From: Deltaproteobacteria bacterium
GTDB taxonomy: Bacteria > Myxococcota > Myxococcia > Myxococcales > SZAS-1
Assembly: GCA_018266075.1 (NCBI GenBank)
Contig: JAFEBB010000015.1
Span: 62,001 to 126,000 of the forward strand
Direction: 5' to 3'
DNA length: 64,000 bases
The notes beneath the pieces are model-generated. The model did not search any database and was not told the origin of the DNA. It saw nothing but the letters and a program-made list of their open reading frames with translations. A program made the translations under genes and the position numbers. Shown here piece after piece: positions 40,164-47,936 of this stretch. Position 1 is the first letter of the stretch. Each line of letters begins with the position of its first letter.

Positions 40164-40373
40164 ATGGCAAGCGGTACTGTGAAGTGGTTCAACGACTCGA
40201 AGGGCTTCGGTTTCATCGCGCAGGACGACGGCGGCGAGGATGTCTTCTGCCACCACTCTGCGATCCAGGCCGATGGCTTCCGCACCCTCGCCGAGGGACA
40301 GAAGGTCGAGTTCGACGTCAGCAAGGGCCCCAAGGGCCTGCAGGCCTCGAACGTCCGCTCCATGAACGCGTGA
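40164..40373 (+). CDS. Cold-shock protein (CspA family)
   Basis: 69 residues. [20 protein letters not shown] gives the RNP1 motif KGFGFI; RNP2 reads [10 protein letters not shown], with Cys where most members have Val (VFVHHSAI). The rest ([31 protein letters not shown]) is standard. These OB-fold proteins bind single-stranded RNA and DNA and melt structure. The Cys substitution is uncommon and could alter the aromatic binding surface. The leader carries a stable hairpin and the gene is followed by a strong terminator, so it is monocistronic. Confidence 0.95.
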   Translation: MASGTVKWFNDSKGFGFIAQDDGGEDVFCHHSAIQADGFRTLAEGQKVEFDVSKGPKGLQASNVRSMNA

Positions 40374-40413
40374 TCGTGTTCTGAGTGACGGGTCGCCTTC
40401 TGCGCGACCGCGT

Positions 40414-40442
40414 GAGCCCGGCGCTGCCGGGCTCATTCATTT
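40414..40442 (+). terminator. Intrinsic terminator after the cold-shock gene
   Basis: GAGCCCGGC (40414-40422) pairs perfectly with GCCGGGCTC (40426-40434) over nine base pairs with a GCT loop, followed by ATTCATTT. It starts about 40 bases after the stop. Confidence 0.8.
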
Positions 40443-40669
40443 CCGGGGCTCTCTCGACCGACGAGACTCCGCGACCAGGCCGCGACGCTTGCCCGTACGC
40501 CACCGGCTATTCAGCTTACAAGGCGCGCTCCATGGCGGGCCTCGCGGTCATGAACAGCGGGCATCTCCCGGTCGACACACCGACGGAACCGGGCAGGCGG
40601 CTGCTTTCGGACCGGTCGAGACTTCGACGCTGTACGAAATTGGCGAATACGGCGTCGAGGAGGACTCCC

Positions 40670-41341
40670 ATGCCCGCGGATGGCGCCGCACGAGAGACCG
40701 GACGCGTGGAGGCTCTCAGCGACGGCGTCTTCGCCATCGCGGTCACCTTGCTCGGCTTCACGTTGAGGGCGCCCATGGGCGCTGGGGAGCACCTGGCGAC
40801 GTACTTGATGAGGAGCTGGCCGGCCTTCGTCTCGTTCATGACCAGCTTCGCGACGATCTGGATTCTGTGGATCAACCATCACCGACTGTTCACGCACATC
40901 CGGAAGGTCGACCACTCGCTGCTGCTGCTCAATGGGCTCTTGCTGATGGCCGTCACGGTCATCCCGTTCGCGACCACGCTGGTCGCAGAGTATGCGGGGC
41001 ATCCGGGTGGGCGGACCGCCGCGCTGTTCTACAGCGGCACGTTCATCGCCGTGACCACGTCGTTCAACATCCTCTGGCAATACTCGGCCCGAGGGCATCG
41101 GCTCTTGGACCAGTCGGTCGACGCCCAGGCGATCCACCGGATCAACCTGCAATACGGCTTTGGGCCCGTGCTCTATGTCGTGAGCTTTGCGCTCGCCTGG
41201 GAGAGCGTCTGGGCAAGCTTGGCGGCGAACGGGATCTTCGCTGCGTTCTTCGCACTGCCGGCCTTGGACTGGAGCGAGCGCCGCAGGCCGCCGACCGAGC
41301 CACCGCGGCGGCGACGACCGGCCGTGCCTTCCGCATCCTGA
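40670..41341 (+). CDS. TMEM175/DUF1211-family potassium channel-like protein, second copy
   Basis: 223 residues starting MPADGAARETGRVEALSDGV at 40670, preceded by GGAGGAC. The pore signature is RVEALSDGVFAIAVTLLGFT (FSD changed to LSD), then SFATIWILWINHHRLFTHIR matches the second family signature (NHH). About six hydrophobic helices follow, with a Pro/Arg-rich tail. In the family the first pore helix of each repeat lines the K+ pathway; the F-to-L change at the conserved position may affect gating. It differs from the first TMEM175-like protein in the window and is followed by a hemolysin III-like membrane protein 65 bases later. Confidence 0.85.
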   Translation: MPADGAARETGRVEALSDGVFAIAVTLLGFTLRAPMGAGEHLATYLMRSWPAFVSFMTSFATIWILWINHHRLFTHIRKVDHSLLLLNGLLLMAVTVIPFATTLVAEYAGHPGGRTAALFYSGTFIAVTTSFNILWQYSARGHRLLDQSVDAQAIHRINLQYGFGPVLYVVSFALAWESVWASLAANGIFAAFFALPALDWSERRRPPTEPPRRRRPAVPSAS

Positions 41342-41406
41342 ACGGCGAGCCCGCTCGCGTCGACGATCGCCGTCTCGTGGGCCACGAGTTGTAGCGGCGA
41401 CATTCC

Positions 41407-42111
41407 ATGCCCATCGTCCGAGCGATGGGACCCATGCCCACCATGCGCGGTGTGCTCCACCAGTGGGCGGCGATTCCTGCGCTCCTGGGTGGGGGCGTCC
41501 TCGTCGCTCAGGCCAGGCGGCCGAGGTGCCGACTCGCAGCCGGGTTGTTCGCAGGGAGTCTGGTGGTGCAGTTCGCGGTGAGCGCTGCCTACCACCGCAG
41601 GATTTGGGGGCGGCGCGGGGATGTCGTGATGCGGCGCCTGGACCACGCTGCCATCTTCGTGCTCATCGCCGGCACCTACACCCCGGTCTGCCTTCTGGCC
41701 CTCGAGCCTGAGACGGGCAAGGCCGTGCTCACCCGGGTTTGGATTGGCGCGGGTCGCGGTGTCGCCATGGCGCTCGCGTGGCCCGGAGCGCTTCGGCCTC
41801 TGTGGGCCGCAAGGTACGTCGGCCTGGGTTGGACCATCGCGCCCCACTTCAGGGAGGCCGCCCGCGGACTTGGGGCGGCGAAGCTCGCCCTCGTCGCGCT
41901 CGGCGGAGTCCTCTATACGGCAGGTGCTTTCATCTACGCGGCTCGAAGGCCAAACCCCGTGCCAGGTGTGTTTGGCTTCCACGAGTTGTTCCACGCGCTG
42001 ACGCTGGGGGCAGCCGCTGCCCATTACGCGGTGGTGGCCAGGCTCGTTCGCGAGCATGGCGGTGGGAAGGCTGAGCTCGGCCCCGGCGATCAGCCACTCT
42101 CGTCGACGTAA
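41407..42111 (+). CDS. Hemolysin III / PAQR-family membrane protein
   Basis: 234 residues with about seven hydrophobic helices. The family's three metal/active-site blocks are present: VSAAYHRRIWG (Ser and His), RRLDHAAIFVLIAGTYTPVC (Asp-His) and FGFHELFHALTLG (two His). In characterised PAQR proteins these coordinate Zn2+ in a ceramidase-like site within the membrane. The name hemolysin is historical and does not prove toxicity. It follows the TMEM175-like gene on the same strand. The start at 41407 is the first of several possible ATGs. Confidence 0.88.
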   Translation: MPIVRAMGPMPTMRGVLHQWAAIPALLGGGVLVAQARRPRCRLAAGLFAGSLVVQFAVSAAYHRRIWGRRGDVVMRRLDHAAIFVLIAGTYTPVCLLALEPETGKAVLTRVWIGAGRGVAMALAWPGALRPLWAARYVGLGWTIAPHFREAARGLGAAKLALVALGGVLYTAGAFIYAARRPNPVPGVFGFHELFHALTLGAAAAHYAVVARLVREHGGGKAELGPGDQPLSST

Positions 42112-42317
42112 ATCGGCTCGGGCTCGCCACCGTCGCGGTGTCGCGCGAAGCCAAGGCGAACGAGTGCGTCGTCCGCGTCGAGGGCATGAAGGTGAAGCTC
42201 CGTGTTCCACAGCGTGCCGAGCAGGATTCGCGCAAATGCCCGGCTGCTGTCGTCCGGGTCCTCGGCGAGGAACTGGAGCGTCGTTCGGAGGGCAGAGAGC
42301 ATCTCTTCGGTTGCCAT
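42090..42317 (-). CDS. Hypothetical small protein antisense to the hemolysin III tail
   Basis: 75 residues from ATG 42317: MATEEMLSALRTTLQFLAED, PDDSSRAFARILLGTLWNTE and LHLHALDADDALVRLGFARH. It is acidic and helical without signal peptide. GAGG lies seven or eight bases upstream. An ATG at 42479 would add 54 residues. It overlaps the end of the hemolysin III-like gene by 22 bases tail to tail. The composition is plausible for a real cytosolic protein, but I recognise no family. Confidence 0.45.
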   Translation of the reverse strand: MATEEMLSALRTTLQFLAEDPDDSSRAFARILLGTLWNTELHLHALDADDALVRLGFARHRDGGEPEPIYVDESG

Positions 42318-42532
42318 TCGAGCCTCGAGGCGGCGGGATCCAGCCGCGAGCAATCTGGTCAGAGCACGGGACGCCTGCAGGTGCTGAGTTGAAGACGTCG
42401 TCGGCACCACGGCACGGTCCTTGACTGCCACCCGCGCCCCGATGCGCGTCGCGCTGCCGCTGCGTTGACTGGCGCTCATGTCGGCGCCAAGTCCTCCCTC
42501 CGCCGCAAGCGCGGCTGGTACACGGGCGCGGC

Positions 42533-43597
42533 ATGAGCGCTCCTTCGTGGCCGCGACCCTCGCAGCTCTTGCCCCGGACGGTCTTCGTCGCGTGCTTCTG
42601 CGCGCTGGCCGTGCTGGCGCTGGTCTTCTTCCTCTTCCGCACGCGCCACAGCATCGCCATTGCCGTCGGCGCGGTGTTGCTCGCATTGGCGCTCAACCAC
42701 CCTGTCGAGGCCCTGCAGCGGCGACGCGTGCCCCGCTCGGTGGCCATCGGCGTGGTGTTCGTGGGGCTGATCGGCGTGCTGGTGGGGTTGGGGTTCGTGG
42801 TGATTCCCGCTGCCGTGGCGCAGGGGCGCGCGTTCGTCCACGAGGTGCCTGCGCTTTGGGACAAGGCGCAGCGGAGCCCCCTGCTGGCCGAGCTCGACGA
42901 GCGTCTGCATCTCGAAGAGCAACTCACACCTTCTGCGGGCAGCGCGGCCGGGGCCATCGACCCGGTGCTGGCGGCGATCGGCAGCATCCTCGGCGTCGTC
43001 GTCGGCACGGTGACGATCACCTTTCTCACCATCTTCGTGCTCGTCTTCGGCCCGGACCTCGTGGCTGGCTTCCTGGCCGAGGTGGACCCCAGCGCCCGTG
43101 AGCGCTACCAGCGCGTGGGACAAGGCATCTACCGCTCGGTGGGTGGCTACCTCGGCGGCCTGGCGGGGATCTGCGGCATCAACGCGGTCCTGACCGCGAC
43201 CTTCCTGGCCATCACGCGGATGCCGTTCTTCCTGCCCCTGGCGATCTTGAGCGGCCTGTCGAGCCTGGTGCCCTACGCCGGCCCGCTGCTGACCGGGGCA
43301 TCCGTCACCCTTCTGGCGCTCCTGACCGGCGGGGTCTGGAAGGCCCTGGCGACCGCGATCTACTTCGTGCTCTACGGCCAGCTCGAGGGAAACGTGCTGG
43401 GCCCGCTGGTGTACCGGCGCACCGCGCACGTGAACCCGCTCGTCACCTTGCTCTCCATCCTGTTCTTGGCCGAGTTCATGGGGGTGGCCGGCGCGGTCAT
43501 CGCCGTGCCGCTCGCGGCAGCGGGGCAGATTGTGCTGCGCGAGTTGCTGGCGCTGCGACGTGAAGCCAGGACGAGCCGCACGGCCACCACCGCCTGA
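42533..43597 (+). CDS. AI-2E-family (PerM-like) transporter
   Basis: 354 residues with about eight hydrophobic helices. AVLLALALNHPVEALQRRRV and PRSVAIGVVFVGLIGVLVGL begin the standard order; GIYRSVGGYLGGLAGICGIN, LAILSGLSSLVPYAGPLLTG and VLYGQLEGNVLGPLVYRRTA, VNPLVTLLSILFLAEFMGVA are strong family marks. Members are inner-membrane permeases, of which some export AI-2 or act as Na+/H+ antiporters; most are uncharacterised. The start is an ATG at 42533. It is the last gene before the 31-bp tandem array. Confidence 0.92.
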   Translation: MSAPSWPRPSQLLPRTVFVACFCALAVLALVFFLFRTRHSIAIAVGAVLLALALNHPVEALQRRRVPRSVAIGVVFVGLIGVLVGLGFVVIPAAVAQGRAFVHEVPALWDKAQRSPLLAELDERLHLEEQLTPSAGSAAGAIDPVLAAIGSILGVVVGTVTITFLTIFVLVFGPDLVAGFLAEVDPSARERYQRVGQGIYRSVGGYLGGLAGICGINAVLTATFLAITRMPFFLPLAILSGLSSLVPYAGPLLTGASVTLLALLTGGVWKALATAIYFVLYGQLEGNVLGPLVYRRTAHVNPLVTLLSILFLAEFMGVAGAVIAVPLAAAGQIVLRELLALRREARTSRTATTA

Positions 43598-43670
43598 CCA
43601 CGCGTTCGAGCTGAATCCTCAGCCGCGCGGCCCGTGGCCCGGCTGCATCGGACCACACGGGAGCGATTGA

Positions 43671-44104
43671 GCCGTGTGGCGCGCTACATGGCCGCGAGTG
43701 AGCCGTGTGGCGCCCTACATGGGCGCGGCTCGGCCGTGTGGTGCGCTACATGAGCGCGAGTAGGCCGTGTGGCGCACTACATGAGCTCGGACCAGCCGTG
43801 TGGCGCGCTACATGAGCCCTGACCAGCCGTGTGGCGCGCTACATGGCCGGGAGCGACCCGTGTGGCGCGCTACATGGGCGCGGCTCGGCCGTGTGGTGCG
43901 CTACATGAGCGCGAGCCGGCCGTGTGGCGCACTACATGAGCGCGAGCCGTCCGTGTGGCGCACTACACGAGCTCGGACCAGCCGTGTGGCGCGCTACATG
44001 AGCCCGGACCAGCCGTGTGGCGCGCTACATGAGCCCGGACCGGCCGTGCGGCGCGCTACATGGGCGGAGGCACGCCGTGTGGCGCGCTACATGGCCGGCA
44101 GCAT
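43671..44104. repeat. 31-bp tandem repeat array, 14 units, with near-palindromic core
   Basis: Fourteen units begin at 43671, 43702, 43733, 43764, 43795, 43826, 43857, 43888, 43919, 43950, 43981, 44012, 44043 and 44074; every step is exactly 31 bases. Each starts with a conserved 20-base core, GCCGTGTGGCGCGCTACATG, followed by an 11-base variable part. Within the core TGTGGCGCGCTACA matches its own reverse complement at 12 of 14 positions. The variable parts recur in sets (agcccggacca, agcgcgagccg, ggcgcggctcg). Thirty-one bases is close to three helical turns, so all dyads would face the same side. It is flanked by the permease gene and an unrecognised gene. No CRISPR-like spacers and no cas genes. 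Confidence 0.95.
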
Positions 44105-44323
44105 GTCGGGTTCGGCGTTGCCCCACTCAAAGGCGGATCGCTTCTGCGGTTCGTCAACCGCCTACGCCGCCTCGTCACGCCAGCCCCAGCCGCATCCCGC
44201 GATGGGCCTGCTTGCTCAGCCACCATTGCTGGTGCGCTGCGGCATGCGCCACGTCGGGCTCGATGTGTAGCCTTGTCTCGCACCTAGACACACACCGGGA
44301 ATCACCCAAACCCGGAGTCGCCA

Positions 44324-45097
44324 ATGGACGAGCCGAAAGATGAGGGAGCTGAGTACTGGAAGAAGTGGGAGGCCTCCAGGGAGTACGCCGCGATCCAGCT
44401 CTGCCGGAAGCTGAGTGCGGCAGGGATCGACGTCTTCCTGCAGTGGGCGCGCATCACGCCGTACGAGGACGAGCTCGTGGAGCAGCTCAAGCTCGGCTTC
44501 GAGGAGCACTGGCGGCTCCTCGGCTTCCGCGTACGCGAGACGGAAGCGGAGGAGGAGGCCTACTGGGAGCGGTTCCGGGCACGGCACGAGGCCGAGACCG
44601 AGGTCATTGGGGACTATGGCAAGCGTGGAGGATGGGATTGGCGGTGGGTGAGCGCGACGTGCGGCAGCGATGAGCGCATCGCGCTCGTCTCCGAGCTGGC
44701 CGAGAAGCTGCCTGCTGCATTTCATCCATTCTGGTCTGGCACGCGCGACGCGGACGCGGTGATGCGCTTCGACAAGGAGAAAGATCGCGAGTGGGTCGAG
44801 CGCTTCCGCAGGCTCGACTGGCATGACGCAAACCAGGCGGCGCAGAAGCGCGGGAACTCGCTCGCGTACCTGTCACTGGACCAGCGGTTCAACTTCGGCG
44901 GCATCAGCTTCGAGGCGGGCCGCTACGGCGACTGCGACATGTCCGTGACCCTCCTCGACGAGAAGGGCGGCATCGCCGGCGGCACTTCGATCTTCAACCT
45001 GCCCGAGGCCGAGGTCAAACCGTACAAACCGGGCGCGGAGAAGATCCCAGGCGGCGCGCACCAGCGAAAGGTGCTGCTTCGGAAGATGTTCGGGTAG
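44324..45097 (+). CDS. Unrecognised soluble protein next to the repeat array
   Basis: 257 residues, charged and Trp-rich (YWKKWEASREYAAIQL, EEAYWERFRARHEAETEV, GWDWRWVSATCG, REWVERFRRLDWHDANQAAQ). The N-terminal half is helical with many Glu; the C-terminal half is beta-rich (DQRFNFGGISFEAGRYGDCD, MSVTLLDEKGGIAGGTSIFN). There is no signal peptide or membrane segment and no motif I recognise. It lies 219 bases after the 31-bp array and overlaps, at its end, the decayed reading frame on the opposite strand. The function is unknown. Its closeness to the array is worth testing but may be coincidence. Confidence 0.7.
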   Translation: MDEPKDEGAEYWKKWEASREYAAIQLCRKLSAAGIDVFLQWARITPYEDELVEQLKLGFEEHWRLLGFRVRETEAEEEAYWERFRARHEAETEVIGDYGKRGGWDWRWVSATCGSDERIALVSELAEKLPAAFHPFWSGTRDADAVMRFDKEKDREWVERFRRLDWHDANQAAQKRGNSLAYLSLDQRFNFGGISFEAGRYGDCDMSVTLLDEKGGIAGGTSIFNLPEAEVKPYKPGAEKIPGGAHQRKVLLRKMFG

Positions 45098-45100
45098 CGC

Positions 45101-45379
45101 CTGGCATTGATCTGCCCGGCCTGCGCAAGGCGGCACAGCTGGTCGTTCCGGGCCACATCTTCGAGCCGCGCGTAGAACTCCCGCATCACGCTGCTGCGGC
45201 CCACGAACCCCTCGAAGGCGGGATGCACCGTCGGCTCGGGGGGAAATGCGCGAGAAGCGGAGCGTCAGGGTGCGCTTGGGCTCCCGGCCGACCACCTCGA
45301 CCTGCATCGGCAGGTTCACCAGGTGGTCCACCGGCACGAGAGGGGTGTCTCGCCTCCGGGCTCCCGACTGGTCGTTCAT
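45101..45379 (-). pseudogene. Frameshifted gene remnant
   Basis: From 45379 one frame reads MNDQSGARRRDTPLVPVDHL, VNLPMQVEVVGREPKRTLTL and RFSRIS, then turns to nonsense. A second frame begins TVHPAFEGFVGRSSVMREFY and continues ARLEDVARNDQLCRLAQAGQ and INARRYPNIF, before running into the gene on the other strand. The switch lies in a run of six C (minus strand, near 45238-45243); losing one C joins the two frames seamlessly. Either the gene has decayed, or the run is miscounted. The predicted product is unknown. Confidence 0.6.
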
Positions 45380-45445
45380 GGCTCCCCCCGAGGCTGCGAA
45401 TCTGCCACCACTCTACCGAGCCGAAGGCTGGGTGAGCCGGCTTGC

Positions 45446-47278
45446 CTACGGGTGAGCCGTCGAGGCGACCGCAGCTCGAGCCTGTCCGAGGGGCAGGCGA
45501 ACCGTAAACTCGGCCCCGTGGCCGCTGCCCTCGCTGGCGACGCTGACGGTCCCGCCGTGAAGTTCGACCAGTCCCTTCACCAACGTGAGCCCCAGGCCAA
45601 GGCCAGCGCGGCTCCGGTTGAGCGTGTGAACCGCCTGGACGAAGGGCTCGAAGAGGTGCGCCATCACCTCGGGAGCGATTCCGGGCCCGTTGTCACGAAC
45701 TCGAATGACCGCCCAGTCGCCCGCGGATTCCAGCGAGAGCTCCGCGCGTCCTCCCGAAGGTGTGAACTTCGCAGCGTTGGTGAGGAGGTTGTCCAGCACT
45801 TGCGTCATCCGCGTTGGATCCACCGCCGCCCAGATTGGATGGTCTGGTCTCGTGACCTCGAAGAGGATCCCGCTCTCCTTGAACGCCTCCTTCTGGTCGT
45901 CGGCCACGTCGCGAACCAGGACGCCGAGGTCGACCTGCTGAAGTCGAAGCTGGATCTTGCCGTGGGAGATTCGCGTCACGTCGAGGAGGTCGTCGACCAG
46001 GCGGGTGAGGTGGGAGACCTGCCGGACGATGCTCGCGCGCATCCGGGGTGCTCTCTCGTCTCCGAGGGGTACGCGCTCGAGAACGGAGACGCTGTTCCGG
46101 ATCGCCGTGATGGGATTGCGGAGCTCATGCGAGAGCGCGGCGATGAAGTCATCTTTGCGATCGGCGGCCTCGTGAAGGGCCTGCTCGGCGAGCTTACTCG
46201 TGGTGACGTCTTTCACGATGCCGACCACGTGGGTCGCGACGCCCGATTCGTCGAGCGCGGGCGTGAGCGCCACTTCTCCGTATCGCGTTCCTGCCGGGTA
46301 CACCGAGACCTCTTCCCAGCGGACCGTCTGCTTCGTCCGCAGTGCCTCGCGGTAGTTGGCCAGGACCATGGCCCGGGAGGGCTCTGGAATGACGTCCTGG
46401 ACCAGCTTGCCCACGACCTGCTCGCGGGAGAGGCCAGTCGCGTCGAGAAATGCCTGATTCACGGAGACGAAGCGGAACCGCTCCCCGGGCTCGACGGCAA
46501 CGTAGAACAGGATCGCGGTGACGTTGGCATAGATGGCCGAGAGCTGACGCTCGCTGGCCCGCAGCTCCGCCTCCGCGGCCCGGCGCTCGGTGACATCCTG
46601 GACCGTCCCGACGCCGGTTTGGGCGGCGTGGCGGTCGTCGAGGACAAGCTCGGCCCGCTCGCGCACCCACTTGACCACGCCAGCGGCGACGATGCGGTGC
46701 TCGAGGTCGTAGGGCTTACCTGCGAGCGCGGCCTCCCAGGCCCGCTTCACCAGCTCCCGATCGTCGGGGTGGACGCACGCCATGAACGACTCGTAGGTCA
46801 TCGGCGTCCCCTTCGGGACCGCGAAGATTCGGTACGTCTCGTCGGTCCATCGAAGCTCGCCTCGACGAATGTCCAGCTCCCAGCTCCCGACGTTGGCGAC
46901 GGACTGAGCGCGGACCAGGTTGTCGCGCGCGCTGGTCGCCTGTCGATTCAGGACGCGCAGCCGGTCGTGGAAGACGCTGAAGACCACGCCCATCGTCACG
47001 AAGACCGCGGACGGGAACAGGACCTGGAAGCTCGTCTTGTCGAACGAATGCTCTGGCGGAACGAGGAACCACCACACCAAGGCCGTCGAGAACACCGAGG
47101 CCCAGGACCCTGCTGCGCGCCCGCCGAGCCAGGCGCTCGCGAACACGGCTGGAAAGAACAGGAACCAGATGTTTGGCTCAATGAGGCGGCGGAGCATCAG
47201 CTCCACGGCCAACGCGATCAGAGGCGGGGCCGTCGCGATGATTGCCCGAACGAGACCCTTCCAGAGCTGAGCGCCCAC
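45446..47278 (-). CDS. Membrane sensor histidine kinase with two PAS domains
   Basis: 610 residues. The N-terminus has several hydrophobic helices (LIALAVELMLRRLIEPNIWF, LFFPAVFASAWLGGRAAGSW, ASVFSTALVWWFLVPPEHSF) of the KdpD-type DUF4118 kind. Two PAS domains follow (VGSWELDIRRGELRWTDETY with a VHPDD PAC block; IYANVTAILFYVAVEPGERF), then HisKA (AALSHELRNPITAIRNSVSV, catalytic His) and HATPase (QVLDNLLTNAAKFTPSGGRA, VRDNGPGIAPEVMAHLFEPF, AGLGLGLTLVKGLVELHGGT). It senses an unknown ligand and phosphorylates an unlinked response regulator. It is divergent from a second kinase over a 658-base gap. Confidence 0.92.
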   Translation of the reverse strand: MGAQLWKGLVRAIIATAPPLIALAVELMLRRLIEPNIWFLFFPAVFASAWLGGRAAGSWASVFSTALVWWFLVPPEHSFDKTSFQVLFPSAVFVTMGVVFSVFHDRLRVLNRQATSARDNLVRAQSVANVGSWELDIRRGELRWTDETYRIFAVPKGTPMTYESFMACVHPDDRELVKRAWEAALAGKPYDLEHRIVAAGVVKWVRERAELVLDDRHAAQTGVGTVQDVTERRAAEAELRASERQLSAIYANVTAILFYVAVEPGERFRFVSVNQAFLDATGLSREQVVGKLVQDVIPEPSRAMVLANYREALRTKQTVRWEEVSVYPAGTRYGEVALTPALDESGVATHVVGIVKDVTTSKLAEQALHEAADRKDDFIAALSHELRNPITAIRNSVSVLERVPLGDERAPRMRASIVRQVSHLTRLVDDLLDVTRISHGKIQLRLQQVDLGVLVRDVADDQKEAFKESGILFEVTRPDHPIWAAVDPTRMTQVLDNLLTNAAKFTPSGGRAELSLESAGDWAVIRVRDNGPGIAPEVMAHLFEPFVQAVHTLNRSRAGLGLGLTLVKGLVELHGGTVSVASEGSGHGAEFTVRLPLGQARAAVASTAHP

Positions 47279-47936
47279 GCGTCACACACCCTCTGCCCCC
47301 AAGGCAGGTCCAACTCACACTAGCCAGCATTGGGTGCGCATCAAGGATCGAGCGGCCGGCGCAGGGTCCTCCGCACGATCGACCTGCCATCCGGCGCATT
47401 GAAGCGTCGCTCATCGAGCCCCATCGCCGAGGAGCACCGCCAGCGTCCGGCTCCACGCATGGAGCGCGGCGGATTCGAGCGGCCCTTCATTTGTACCCGA
47501 ACCGTTGGCCGGGATTTCCCAAGAGCCCAAGTGGGGGCTGGGCGAGCGAGCCGTGCCTGCTGGAGCCAGGCGAGCTCGGCGGGCACCGCCTTGAGGCCTT
47601 CCGGGCGGCGGCTCATCCAAGGGCGGTAGCCCAATGAATCGGGCGGCGGCTGGGATCATTTCCAGCAGAGCAGCCTCGCGTGACCCGCCTCCGAAACGGG
47701 CTCGCCAAGCTCGAGCACGCCGTGACTTGCAGCCTGGCGTTGCATCGCCTCCATGGGTGGCCCGAACCAGGCCATCGTCCTCGGCCGGCTCGCCGGAGCC
47801 CGGACGTTCCCGTGCCCCCAAGCAGAACTGCCCGTCGACCGTCGAGCGCCGTCGATGCGAGTGCTCTGGGCACGGATGTGCTCCGCCGCCTGCATGTCGC
47901 TCGACGACCGCTGGCGCAAGCTCCAACTTGCAGCGA
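47279..47936. other. 658-base gap between divergent kinase genes
   Basis: No convincing gene is seen. Several overlapping frames are open on both strands, but none shows a family pattern, and the frames have no common start with a ribosome-binding site. The region may hold the promoters of both kinases. I cannot exclude a small unrecognised gene on the minus strand at 47656-47943. Confidence 0.4.

Noticed and set aside
43671-44104. CRISPR array
   Set aside because: The period is exactly 31 bases with only 11 variable bases, the variable parts are shared between units, and no cas genes are present.
43800-44270. Repeat-protein gene through the 31-bp array
   Set aside because: The frame is open because 31 bases shift the frame each unit, giving a 31-residue super-repeat. 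There is no ribosome-binding site and the DNA-level dyad explains the conservation better.
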